A program made the position numbers and the translations under genes. 64,000 bases of DNA from Dirofilaria immitis (lineage: Eukaryota; Nematoda; Chromadorea; Rhabditida; Onchocercidae). Where the stretch lies: the NCBI GenBank assembly GCA_024305405.1, contig JAKNDB010000098.1, positions 3,777,501 to 3,841,500 of the forward strand, given 5' to 3'. The notes below the pieces were generated by a model that was not told the origin of the DNA, searched no databases, and saw nothing but the letters and a program-made list of their open reading frames with translations. Below, in pieces: positions 1-11,813 of this stretch (position 1 is its first letter; every line of letters begins with the position of its first letter).

Positions 1-1405
1 AAACTGATTGAATGATGTAAGATTCTTTTGTTGTCGATTTCGAATAAGAGCTACGAGATCCTTCTTGCCTTCATTCTTTTGAACTTCTTTCAATAACTCT
101 TCTGCTTCCTTGAAAAAATTAAAGAACAAGAAAATATTGATATATTTAATATAAATTTAACACATATATTTTTTTGAATAAACTACCTCAAGAGAAAAGA
201 TATGTTAATACCAACAAAAAACATACTTTTGCTTCACGTTCTGCTGCCTTACGACGTCTAGCCTTTCTTTTTTCCGGTTCAGAAATAAAATATCGAGTTG
301 CCTTCAATTCTCCGGATTCAATCATACCGCTTATCATCCTACGCAAACGCTCCTCATCTTCGTATGTAACACCAATAACGTCATTTAAAATTTTTCCCAA
401 GTCTCCTTTGTTCTTTATATAAGCTTCTTTAACTGCATCACGTTCTTCTCCAGAGTCTAAAATATTATCGTAGTTAGAGAGATTGATGTTCATCACACTC
501 AATTTTTGCTCATAACATTAAAATAACCTTGTCCTCATAAGTATTAATTCCACTCTTTTAATAGCAACTTCTCTTCTGGAAAAAGCATAACAAGAGAAAA
601 AAATGGTACCTCTGAATTTTTGTATGAAATTGTCGATATCTTCTTTTGTAATCTTTTTAAATATCAGTCTCCATTTAGCGAGCCAGTCCACATCATCGGA
701 GCTAATTTCAGCATCATCAATAACCCCTATAAAGAAACATTAGTAGTAAAAGTAAAGAACTCTAATATTATGAAGCAAAAAGAGCAAAAAAATAGGAAAA
801 CACTTACCAGTTTCATCATAAATTGCTCTTTTTGTTTGTCACTAAGAATAGCATAGGCTCGACTCAAAATCTGAAATTTACTTGTTGTTTGCACCTTCTT
901 TGTGTCGTCATCGCAACGATCCGGATGAAATTGCAATGAAAGCTTGAAAAATGCCTTTTAACTGAAAATAAATAAATGAAAAAAGGTATTCAGATAATGA
1001 CAAATCTGTGGGAAAAGATTGTACAAAATGCACAAATGAACTCTCAAAATAATATGTAAGCATTCGTATGAAATATTTTTGAAAAACAACTTCCTAAATT
1101 TTCTAATTATCATTTTCACTTTTAATAACCGATCAATACACACTAAAAAAATAACTGAACTACGCCATATGACTTGGTACAAATTCTTAACAAAAGTGTT
1201 TCCGTCTTCTGAACAACATTACCCTGACATCACTATCTTGAAGTCAGAGTGTATTGTATATTGATAGTTTTATGTGAAGCGATCATTATAAAATAAACTT
1301 ACTTTCTGTTTGACTGTATTCACCATATTTCGATCTTTTCAAGTTTAAAATTTCATAAAGATTCGTTGTACCAAATAAACGCTTTGCATCATTCATAAAT
1401 GACAT
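1..1405 (-). CDS. DnaJ homolog subfamily C member 9-like J-protein (C-terminus off window)
   Basis: Five exons on the minus strand: 1303-1405, 808-961, 610-726, 227-456 and 1-108. The last is open at the window edge, so the C-terminus is missing. An N-terminal J domain carries LFGTTNLYEIL, the HPD motif in LQFHPDR and helix IV FQILSRAYAILSD. It is followed by DVDWLAKWRLIFKKIT and an acidic-basic helical tail (SGEERDAVKEAYIKNKGDL, EPEKRKARRRKAAERE). That order matches DNAJC9, a histone H3-H4 co-chaperone that works with HSP70. Exon phases close only if one base is restored at about 957-960 (giving IKKAFFKL) and one at about 829-833 (giving KRAIYDETG). Both sites are A/T runs. The start ATG at 1403-1405 is the first in frame. 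The gene is divergent from MVD, about 650 bases away. Family assignment is strong; function is inferred from the family. Confidence 0.85.
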
Positions 1406-2058
1406 ATCTAGATTAGTTTTATGATAGATTATTACTTGATAGATTTTTCATCAATTCTTTTCAAAAAAGCAGCTTATAATTTTAAATTTATAAACGAAAT
1501 ACATGTGAACTTAACACATTTTTGAAATATTCCTGAGCCTGAATCACGAGCCCAAATCCCTGATTAGAAATAGAAGGACGTTTAGCACTAGAAGGATCGC
1601 TTAGTACCGAAAAGACTGCTTTATGCTGCTAAGTAGTGACTCTTGGTAATCTAAATTAGTCCAAATCACTTAAGGAATTTTTCTAGAAAAAACACCTTCA
1701 ATAAACGAGTTTCATTGTCTTTGCATGCTACTGCCTGTGAAACAAAACGGATCTTATAGTTGACAAAAATTTAGAACAGCGATGAAATGAATTTTGTGAT
1801 AAAAAATGAGCCCATTACCTTCTGTTTTGACCTTTGGAAAATTTGCTTAAGTGTTTCTCTTTTTATCTATTCAACTAATTAAATTATTAAATCCAAAATA
1901 ATACAAACTATTAGATCGCCAATTTATCATCATTATTATAGCGTAATCCGAGAATTGGCATATTTCTTTTTATTCTGCTTTTATTTTTACATATTTTAGA
2001 TAAATATCATTGTCTGAAATTCAAATGTTTATTTTAAAGGTATAAAATTTTGATTCCG
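1406..2058. promoter_or_regulatory. Shared divergent promoter region between the DNAJC9-like gene and MVD
   Basis: This 653-base spacer separates the two start codons, 1403-1405 (-) and 2059-2061 (+). No exon, tRNA or repeat is visible in it. The middle part (about 1540-1720) is less AT-rich than its surroundings. A bidirectional promoter is inferred from gene orientation only; no specific binding site is recognised. Confidence 0.4.
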
Positions 2059-5000
2059 ATGAATTTAAGTGATGATCATATGCGGGAAGTCGAAGTTACA
2101 GCACCAATTAATATTGCATTGATCAAATATTGGGGCAAAAGAAATGAAGTAATTTCCTTTTTTTTTAATTGATTTTTTAAATAAAAATTTTTGAATGAAA
2201 AGTTTGAATGTGGTGGATAATTCTGATTATGTATGCATTATTTTAATAATGAAAAATTTGCAACACATATGATTAATTAATGTTATAAATGATTTTCTAG
2301 CAGAATTGTCCAGTTAAATTTTAGTCTTATAAAAAAATTTTAGCAGTTTTTTTTTGATCAAGTCTTATCTGATTACTAAACTACGATAACTAGGAAATAC
2401 GTTTTTTAAAACAGAAATTAATCAATATTTTGTACATTTTCAGGATTTTATGCTTCCATTAAATGATTCCATTTCACTCTCTATCAATAATGTTTATGCT
2501 AAAACAAGGATACGAATAGGATCATCAATTAAGGAAGATTCGGTTTCAATCAATGGTTCAAATATATGTTTGTCAAAATATCCAGGATTTCTTCGATGTT
2601 TTAATGTTAGGATTATTTCATTTTTATCTCAACTATTTTTGTAAGGTTCTGAAATATTATTGTTATGAAAGCAAAGAAAGAAATTTAATTTAAGGAAGTG
2701 AGAAGGATAATTCGAAAACGTCCAATTACACCAGAAATTACAGAGAACTCGGAGAAACGAAATTATTTCAGCAAGTTTGAAGTCATCTAATTTTTTTCCC
2801 GTTACGTTAAGTATTTGAAGTATAAATTTTCCTAACAACCGCTCTTTTAATTAGTTTTATCACATTCATACACAAATAAATATTTGATCTATTATATTTA
2901 TATAGTTAAAAAAGAATTTTGTTTCTTTTTATTTTCTAAATCAACCTTTTTTTCTCTTCTCTGAGGATGATGAATTTTTGTCATTAAATTATTCATATTT
3001 GCTTATTTTAGATTGTCTCCGAAACAAGTTTTCCCATTAAAGCAGGACTTGCTTCATCAGCTGCTGGTTTTGCGGCGATTGCTTATGGTCTTGGACAGAT
3101 TTATCAATTAAGTATAACCGACATAGTTCGTGTTGCTAGAATGGGTAGATATACTATTTTGTTTTGTTTTTTCAATATCAGTCATTGCCATATTCTGAAT
3201 AATCATATTTTATGTAATCATATTGACATAGGCATACTTGAATATATGTAATTCATAAATGAGCAATGAAACATTTCTGATTCAAATATAAAATGATTTA
3301 TTTATTCAAAGTTGCTGTAATTTTGAAATAAATCATAAAATGAATTGATATTGATATAACGGTTCAGGTTCTGGAAGTGCATGTCGAAGCATCTTGAGTG
3401 GTCTTGTGCATTGGAAAGCAGGTACTGCAGAAGATGGTGCTGATTGTGTTTGTGAAGTGTGTTTATTTTTTCCAATTTTTGTAACTTTTCATAGTTTATA
3501 TTTTCTAGGAATGGAAAATTTTTAATTAAAAATGAAGGACATAATCGATATCAATTTCTACCAAAAGTAATGAAATTCTCACTACATCAAATGAATTTTT
3601 TTCAGACAGTTTTCCCAGAAGATTATTGGCCCACTTTGAGGTCACTAATTTTGGTAACCTCATATGATGCAAAAGAAGTTAGTAGTTCTATTGGAATGCG
3701 GTCGACTGTTAAAACTTCAAAATTATTGAAAGCCCGGTTGACTATTGTGCCTGAGCAAATAATAAAGTATATTCGGATATTTTTCATTATTATGAAAAGC
3801 ATTATCATCGTTTCGATTTCAGTGATGCCTAGGCGATGTTTAGGTTGATTGTAATACATTTTCAACAAATTATTTAAATATATTTTATTTGACAGCATTT
3901 TGGAAAAGTGATATTGCAGGTTAAAAGTGCTTTTCAAAGAAGGGATTTTGAGGAATTAGCGGAAGTAATAATGTCAGATAGTGGACAATTGCATGCACTA
4001 TGTATGGATACATTGCCATCCCTCAAGGTATTTTTTCAGCTTCTTTTTCAAAAATTACTATTTCAAAAATGGTACGAAGAAAACAAAGAGCAAAATTTAT
4101 GGAATCGCAAAAGTACTATACTCAAATCTACAATTTTGATTTTTCGAATTATTTAAATTCATCTTTTGTAAGTAATTTAAATCATAATTCTCAAGCAGGA
4201 AATTAGACATTGCTTAACTATTTTGCAATTTATTTTGAAAAAGGTAGATTATAAGTGCAAAATTGGATCGCATTCCTTTTCAATACACACAGGAAATACT
4301 TTTCTATGAAACATTCAGAACTAACTTTCTAGATGTAATCATCAACCTCACAACTTTAAGTAGTGAATCAAATCAGTTAAAAGTTGCGTATTTTAAAGCA
4401 AGTTGCACATGTGGTATTATAACGAATAATTGTATCTCACTTCAAAAACATTTTAATTTTAGTATTTGAATGATAATTCTTGGTACCTTATGCAACTTAT
4501 TCATGCTCTGAATAGATATTGCAAAAGTAAGAAAGTGGCTTATACATTTGATGCTGGTCCGAACTGTTGCTTATTTATGGAATCCGTTAATGTACCATTA
4601 ATTCTGGCTGTGATCAGTAAATATTGCAAATTATCGTCCAATCTCATAGGTGTTTAATTAGCTGTTTCATTATTTATTTATAATTTTAATAGGAAAAGAA
4701 AGTTTTGGTCTCTCAAATTTAACTTTCTGATTTTGCAAAATGGTTGATATTGTACCAAAATATGCTGAATCTCATTTCGTTATTTAGTACATTCTAACTT
4801 ACAGTAGAGTGCACTAGAATGTTTTTGCCTGAACAGCACCTAATGCGTAAATAGATCAGAAATAACAAAGAAGATAAAGTATAGGTTAAATTTGACTGTG
4901 CATGCAAAAACTCAATTTATGGAGCAAGAAACTTATATTCTCGATCTTAAATCATTAAGCAAAAACAGTATAATGTGGTAGAGAATGAAATTTATTACAT

Positions 5001-5341
5001 TATTTAGTGCACGGAATTATTTTGTCGTGCAATGAAAGATGTAATGCAATAGATTTATTACTTATTAATTTGCATTGAAATGCCACCCAACTTCTTATTG
5101 GTTATATTAGTAAATATCCTTTTTCAAATTTCATTTTTCAGAGCAGATAGCAGAGTGTTCTGCTGCATATGAATATGAAAATTTGAAAAGTTTGGTAGAA
5201 AAAGAACAGGAAAATTTGATATTATTCGAATCAATGCATGGCGAAGAGAATAAAGCGATTGAACCGATGGAAGGCGTTATCAAGAATATTGTTCTTAGTT
5301 GTGTAGGTGCTGGACCATTAGTATTAGAGGAGAGCGGATGA
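2059..5341 (+). CDS. mvd: Mevalonate diphosphate decarboxylase (MVD)
   Basis: Nine exons: 2059-2148, 2444-2605, 2695-2781, 3012-3144, 3368-3456, 3606-3766, 3920-4027, 4463-4649 and 5142-5341, about 405 residues, the usual family length. The enzyme carries out ATP-dependent decarboxylation of mevalonate 5-diphosphate to isopentenyl diphosphate in the cytosol. GHMP-kinase fold signatures appear in order: [16 protein letters not shown] near residue 15, PLNDSISLS near 35, the ATP loop [33 protein letters not shown], and the C-terminal [10 protein letters not shown]. Exon 6 to exon 7 needs one extra base at about 3764-3766 (a short A run before GTATAT). With it the junction reads [16 protein letters not shown], the same spacing as in human MVD. 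The exon 3 donor is GTCATC, which is unusual. Nematodes do not make sterols, so the product is expected to feed dolichol, ubiquinone and prenylation. Confidence 0.93.
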
Positions 5342-5786
5342 GATATTTGTTCACATTAGTAATTTTGCCGAAAAATATAAGTGTGGTAATTAATATCTTT
5401 TGAATTTTAATGATCACGAAATAAATAGCATCCAATTTCGGATAATAGTTATTGTATAGTGAAACTAGCATTAGTTGATATAAACACTCATTTTTATCGG
5501 TTTCGAGAACTCGATTTCTTTAAAGGCCTTGAATGCATTGGTTTTTCTAATATTATTAAATGTTAATGAGAAACGCTAATCAATGAATTATTGATTTTTG
5601 CCTATCATTTTTATTTCAAAAGATGTTGCGAATTTGCTTCATTCGCAGTCCTTAATTAAGCAATTTATTTAAACAACCTAACGAACGATACAAATAATGG
5701 AAAAGACCAAACAATATTTACAATAGAAGAGGTAGTATTGAAATATTTCGAGTAATGATAACAGTAATTCTAATTGCGATGTGTAT
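5342..5786. other. Short intergenic spacer with no visible gene
   Basis: This AT-rich spacer lies between the convergent 3' ends of MVD (+) and the first collagen (-). No open exon, repeat or RNA gene was recognised. It probably carries both 3' UTRs. AATAAA-like signals occur (for example around 5421), but poly(A) sites cannot be fixed by eye. Confidence 0.4.
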
Positions 5787-7747
5787 TTAGGATCGAGAAG
5801 ACATCAGTGGAGCTGAAAGTACGGAATTGTAGAATGATTCAACTATTACGGAATTTCAGTTGTATTAGGTCAAAAAGTGAAAAGTCATGATGACGCGAGA
5901 TTTCAGTGAATTAAAAATATACGAAAAATGAAACAGATTACCATGACAATGATTGCATGTGCCGCGTTCACCAGAATCGCCCGGAGCACCACGTTGACCT
6001 CTTTTTCCAGGCTGTCCTTCTGGACCTGTTTTTCCCGGTTCTCCGGGCAATCCGGGAGGTCCTGGGAAGGACTGTCCATCTGGTCCAGGAACACCTTTCA
6101 AACCAGCTGGTCCTTGTTGGCCTTGAGGACCAGGTGGTCCTTGCGCCCCGCTTATATAAATGATACGGCCTGGTAAGCCTCGAGCACCAGGCGGTCCAGT
6201 TCTTCCAGGTCTTCCGATTGTTCCAGGTTGTCCTGGTGTGCCCTAGATAATATCACTTAGCTTTAATTAATCATTAACAAAAATTTCAAAATTTTTAATC
6301 TATGATCTTTTCTATATAATTTTATCATATATTCTTTTCATAATAAAATATTATTTCATAAATTTCTTAATATAAATACTATTTCGCCATCAACTGCATC
6401 CTTCGGTGGATCGCCCGGTGAACCTTTGGGTCCTGGTGGACCTTTGGCCCCATACTACCAGCTATACCAGGACGTCCTGGTGGGCATATCATGCAAAGAT
6501 CAGTATGTAATGCTGGCTTCACATTTGCGTCAACACCATTTTTTCCATCCTTGCCATTGATTCCATCTTGACCATCATTACCCGGATCTCCATCAGGTCC
6601 AGGTGGTCCTGTTGTTCCCTAAAATCATAAAATTTCATCACGAAACGTTTTGAAATTAATTTTTTGAACTCTCTTTTTTTCTGCTATAAAGTCTTCCTAC
6701 GATCAAGAAACTTCTCATTCGATAATGAATTTTATAAAATTCTAACCTGATGACAAGTACAGCAAACATTCGAATTTTCATCATTAATTTGATTATTGCT
6801 ATTTCCATTAGTTGATGACCAATGACCAAAGTTCCATTCACGTTTTAAACGTTGATCACTTCCCAATTGTAAACCATACATTTCAGCAAACATATTACGT
6901 GAACGTGACTGTAGAATTACAAAAAAAAAAAGAAATATTACTTATTCATCGAAATAATAATTTATGATATTCAAAATTTCAATTTTTTTTTCAAATTAAT
7001 TTTGCTAATTTATATGATAAAATTTAAAAGAATTAATAATTGAAAATTGAATAAAAATTTATAGAATTTATAAATTAATTATTCATTTAATAAATTTATT
7101 GCGTAATATATAATTTTAATATAATCCATCATTCGAACACGTAATGAGAACATTTACACGGACGTCAAATATCATTATTTTATTTCTAAATTATATAGCA
7201 ACAAAAAAAAGTGAATTATTTCAAATATTTTGATATAATTAATTCTCTAATTGCTGCATGCATTCATGAAAAGATTATGCTGGTCGAGAGTGATTCAAGA
7301 TAGTCAAGAGTGATAGAAGATGTATTGTTTTCTCCGCGGTTAAAAGTAGAATTAAAAATTAATTCAAATACCTTGCAATATTCTGAATATTTAACAAATA
7401 TTTTGTTATATATAAGTCTCTAATTATTGCATGCATTTGTATGCATTCATAAAAGGATTATGCTAGTCGAGAGTGATACAAGATAGTCAAGAGTGATACA
7501 GGATGTATTGTTTTCTTCGCGATTAAAGTAAAAATCGAAAAAAAAATTAATTCATCGATACCTTGCAATATTCAATTTCATCGGTAATATGACTATGAAG
7601 TAATTGCACATATGAATGCAATGCAGGTAATGTAATTGCTGCAGCAATAATTCCTACTGTTGAAAATGCAACTGCAATAATTGCTAATCGACGTAAATAT
7701 TGCTTTTCGAAATTATCATCTTTTTTACATTCTGTCGATATTGACAT
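5787..7747 (-). CDS. Cuticle collagen A
   Basis: Five exons: 7562-7747, 6747-6908, 6380-6618, 5942-6242 and 5787-5812, about 304 residues. The N-terminus [20 protein letters not shown] is followed by a hydrophobic segment ([20 protein letters not shown]) acting as signal or membrane anchor. A furin-type RLKR site before EW follows near residue 95, then a cysteine cluster CCTC, Gly-X-Y blocks, an interruption with CMIC, a long Gly-X-Y block and a terminal CNHC. This is the domain order of nematode cuticle collagens, which are processed and secreted to the cuticle. One G is missing in the run at 6448-6451 (plus-strand C run). Restoring it keeps the Gly-X-Y register ([13 protein letters not shown]). 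A T-rich AG ending at about 7761 lies 13 bases upstream of the ATG and is a candidate spliced-leader acceptor. It is head to head with its paralogue at 11814. Confidence 0.92.
7217..7577. repeat. Tandem duplication (about 175 bp) spanning the exon 1 donor of collagen A
   Basis: Two diverged copies, about 7217-7388 and 7389-7577, share ctctaattgctgcatgcatt-like, gattatgctggtcgagagtg, caagatagtcaagagtgata and tgtattgttttct blocks in the same order. Each ends in the exon 1 3' end and splice donor (TATTGCAAG followed by GTAT). The real exon 1 uses the copy ending at 7562. The second donor, near 7374, sits inside intron 1. Confidence 0.8.
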
Positions 7748-8108
7748 GATTAAATTTAGGCCTAAAAAAGGCAAATCAAAATTATAATTTTTAGTCGTAC
7801 TAATTTAATTTAATTAATTGTAAAATAATATACTAAAAATTAATTAATTTAAAGCTGTCAATTGTAAAATAATTCAAATTAATTAATTATAAATATAAAT
7901 ATAATAAAAAAAAAACAAAAAAATTAATATTTAAAATAATAATAAAATATTGAAATTTAAACAATTTTTTGCAACATTTATTCATTTCATGCAGCAATAA
8001 TTTAAAAATAAATTTTGAAAAAAATTATAATTAAATTAAAATATTTTAAATATCAGAATAAATTTTAACATAAATATAAAAAATTGAATCGCAAAAAAAA
8101 GAAAGAAA

Positions 8109-8255
8109 TAGTAACTTCAATTTAAATTAAGGTCAAAAAAGGTAACATAGATTTAAATTAGAGGTCAAAAAAGTAACATCGATTTAATTAAGGTCAAAAA
8201 AAGTAACTTCGATTTAATTATGGTAAAAAAAAGTAACTTCAATTTAAATTAAGAT
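8109..8255. repeat. Tandem repeat, about 30-bp unit, about 5 copies
   Basis: Consecutive units carry GGTCAAAAAA, then GTAAC(A/T)T(C/A), then (G/A)ATTTAATTA with small length changes. The last copies are degenerate. Confidence 0.8.
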
Positions 8256-9056
8256 CAAATTATAAATTATATTGTCAATACCTATCAAAAAAGGTCAAAA
8301 AAGTGATAAGAAATAAAAGCAAATGATGATAATATCAGCAAATGATGATAATTTCAACAATACTTTTTTTCTGTCCACTTTCCTACTATTCTACCGCTTC
8401 TTATCTTTCAGGTTGATAATGCTATCCATTTATATGTCATTCAAATTTTTTTTCTTTTTGTAACTATCATCTATCTTATCTTATCTAACTGATTATCTAA
8501 CTAACTGACCATTCCAATTATCAACAATTTTAATTCTATTGTAAATTTCATTTTTACTCCTTCGATTTATAGTATCAAACATTTTTTTTTGTTAATGATT
8601 TGTCACATTTCGATCGGGATATCCACACCCATTCCTTTCAGTTTTGTTATAGTAAAAATTTTTGAAACAAGATTTTTCCTATTCATCATCATCATCATTA
8701 TCATTATCATTATCATCATCGTCATCATCATCATTCTGTCTTTTTTTATCATCATTTATCTCTTTCATTACCCTAATAGAGTTTTTATTCTCCGAAACGG
8801 AGCCTTTTTCAATCCAATATCATACATCAAAATTAATTTCCTTTTAACATCTAAATTGTAACAAAATTTGAAACTTCTAATTTCGGCTAATATTTGTATA
8901 TATAATCTTTCTTTCGTTTCTTTTTTTTTTAAATTTATTTTTAATATCAAAAATTGATTATTACGAAATTCTTGAAAAATTTTTTAAATAAAATTATCAA
9001 AATAACATATATAATATTTTAATTTTCCAATATTCGAATTTATTAAATAATAATAA

Positions 9057-9140
9057 ATAATAATAATAATGACGATGATGATGATAATAATAATAATAAT
9101 AATAACAATAATAAATAATAATAATAATAATAATAATAAC

Positions 9141-9201
<61 letters not shown>
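9057..9201. repeat. AAT trinucleotide microsatellite
   Basis: A near-continuous run of AAT units with a few interruptions (GATGATG, AACAAT). Open frames across it encode homopolymeric Asn, Ile or Leu and are not genes. Confidence 0.95.
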
Positions 9202-9530
9202 TGATCAAAGTAATTGATAATATCAAAAGCAAAAAAGAAAACCGAAAATATTATTGAATAAGAAGAGAAATTATTGGAATTAACGCATGCTATCACAATT
9301 TGAAATATCAGTTTTATTGTGCGGAAGTATCGTCCAGTATTTTCGCACTCAATACTTTTGATACCTGAATTATGATAGCCAGGTACTTAAAAGCAAATTT
9401 TATTGAAGCACAGGTATTTCAATCCGCTCCATGCAATGATCTATTTATGAGAAATACCGGGAAAACATTTATTTGGTATTTGATATTTTATTAAAATAAA
9501 AATTAATCTAAAACGATCGGATATGATAAA

Positions 9531-9728
9531 GATTTGATAAGTATATTCAATAAAGATTTGATAAGCATATTCAATAAAGATTTGATAAGTATATTCAATA
9601 AAGATTTGATAAGTATATTCAATAAAGATTTGATAAGTATATTCAATAAAGATTTGATAAGTATATTCAATAAAGATTTGATAAGTATATTCAATAAAGA
9701 TTTGATAAGTATATTCAATAAAGATTTA
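9531..9728. repeat. 24-bp tandem repeat, 8 copies plus a partial one
   Basis: The unit begins GATTTGATAAGTATATTC and recurs exactly every 24 bases from 9531. Copies are almost identical; the second has GCATATTC. Because 24 is divisible by three, frames stay open on both strands. The implied proteins are not considered real. Confidence 0.95.
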
Positions 9729-10030
9729 GAAATCTTTTTTCGGATCAATTAAATTTTATATTAATTTTTTTATTTCGAAATAATATTTTTTTATTTTTAT
9801 TTTTTAATTAAATATTAATTTATAAATAAATATCGTAAATAATTTTTCATAAATGAATAAACATTGATATTATTATGCGAAATTCTTTGAAAGTATTTAT
9901 TTGAAATTAGCAATTTCAAATGAATTCTTTGTTTGTCAAATGGCTGGCAGATGGAATCGTTTTTTTTTTAATTTAATTTAAAATGAACATTTATCATTGA
10001 TCCGAAAAAAGATTTCTAAATTATCTGAAA

Positions 10031-10034
10031 ATAC

Positions 10035-10071
<37 letters not shown>

Positions 10072-10222
10072 ACACACACTTACACACACACATACACATA
10101 CTCGCATGCACATCTACAGATGCCACATACGTAAGGAGACACACATACATATGCATAGAGACGATTAGCATACGATGAATTATTTCGGCAGCAATGTACC
10201 GATTACAGCACATACAATGCAT

Positions 10223-10283
<61 letters not shown>

Positions 10284-10330
10284 TATTATTTCGGCAATAA
10301 TGTCTTGGTTACGACACGTACATGCACACA

Positions 10331-10373
<43 letters not shown>

Positions 10374-10375
10374 GC
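10031..10375. repeat. Cluster of CA/TG dinucleotide microsatellites
   Basis: Three CA-rich tracts (about 10031-10100, 10231-10280 and 10325-10372) are separated by related sequence containing TTATTTCGGCA(A/G)(C/T)AATGT. This suggests duplication of a larger unit containing the microsatellite. Confidence 0.9.
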
Positions 10376-10566
10376 ATTATAGAATTAAAGACAATTCAAT
10401 TTGTTGCATATTTCAATAAAATATCTGGAAGATAATTTCATTAACATTTAACAAAATATTTAAAAAATTATGCTATAAATATTACTCAAAAATTTTCGAA
10501 TAAGCAATAAAATTAATTTTATTAGAAGATACTTTGACAAATAATGTTGAATCTTATGTAGATTCA

Positions 10567-10713
10567 ACATTATTAGATTCAGATTCTGTTTATTATCAAA
10601 TGAAGAATCTATTTGTTATCAGATTCAGATTCTGTTTATTATCAAATGAAGATTCTATTTGTTACTAAATGCAGAATCCATTCGTTATCAGATTCAGATT
10701 CTTTCAAATGCAG
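10567..10713. repeat. Degenerate tandem repeat, about 55-bp unit, about 3 copies
   Basis: Repeated blocks of CAGATTCAGATTCTGTTTAT, then ATCAAATGAAGA, then TCTATTTGTTA. The third copy is shortened. Confidence 0.8.
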
Positions 10714-10994
10714 ATTCTTGAAGTAGATGCAATATTTTTGCGAAAATTTTATAATTATAACTATGAACTTTTGTAAAGATTTTAATTCTATAATTACAAC
10801 AAATATTAGTAATTCTTTATGTATCAACAGACAAAATCAAAATATTTCTATTTCATTAATTTAAGGAAGATTTAATTGAAAATATTGACGATAAAAATTC
10901 TTATCATATATTAGTACCTTTATAAAGTTTATTAAAATGCATCATAACATGAAAGCATATTGATCATCTTCGTTTTTACCGATCAAGAATAACT

Positions 10995-11096
10995 CTGCTT
11001 GATTATTTAATATACTTGTTGTACTTGATTATTTAATATATCTGTTATATCTGATTATTTAATCACCTATTGTACCTCATTATTTAATCATCTGTT
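10995..11096. repeat. Tandem repeat, about 28-bp unit, 4 copies
   Basis: The core GATTATTTAAT(A/C) recurs about every 28 bases, separated by TGTTGTACTT-like linkers. Confidence 0.75.
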
Positions 11097-11813
11097 TTTT
11101 TCTTATTGAAAATTTAAGCAAATCAGTTTTGATCATCTGCTTTTTACAGGTGCCAATCATTAGTTTCTTTTTAAAGATATCAAAATAAATCCATCTTGCA
11201 ATATTCGCAATTCTCTACTTTTTTTTTTTTGTAATAGATTGAATACAAACATACATTGATCAAATCAATTGATTCAATAAAAATCTATGTGACACAATTT
11301 AAATTTTAATTAAGAAAAAAAGAGCATAAAAAGGTGGTAAAAAAAAAAAAAACAAAAGATAACTAAATTGACCTGCAAATATACCATTTAACCCATACAA
11401 TCTTCCTATTTTTCTTGTGCTCCTTATCAGCACTGTTTTCCATTGTTGATCATATCACTTAAAACCAAATCGTTTTTGCAAAGTGGCTGTCTTATTCGTT
11501 TTTTTTTCGCTAAAATTGAATTTTTGTGAAAAAGAATTTTCAGAATTTTCATTCAAATAATTCATTTTCTGAGTTTCACGTTTAAGAGTGATAATTTTGA
11601 TGGATATATATGATCGGATAATTTTACTCCTTCAGTAATATTTGATTTTGAATTTTAGCAATTATTTAATTATAAATTTATTAAAAACCAATGAATCATT
11701 TTGAAAATTTTGTTTACAAAAAAGAAATATTTATTTTATTTTATCAAATAATTGAAGAATAGAATCAAAATTAAGCTTCGCAACAAATTTATTATCAGAG
11801 CTTACTTATTTGA

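Larger units (their letters stand above)
7748..11813. other. Divergent intergenic region of the collagen pair, rich in simple repeats
   Basis: About 4 kb separates the two head-to-head collagen starts. No gene was found. The region holds a 30-bp tandem repeat (8109-8255), ATC runs (8686-8750), an AAT tract (9057-9201), a 24-bp repeat (9531-9728), CA tracts (10031-10375), a roughly 55-bp repeat (10567-10713) and a 28-bp repeat (10995-11096). Promoter elements of both collagens must lie here, but none is recognisable by eye. Confidence 0.5.

Noticed and set aside
9503..9752. Open frames on both strands through the 24-bp repeat
   Set aside because: The period is divisible by three, so open frames are automatic. 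The peptides are simple octamer repeats.
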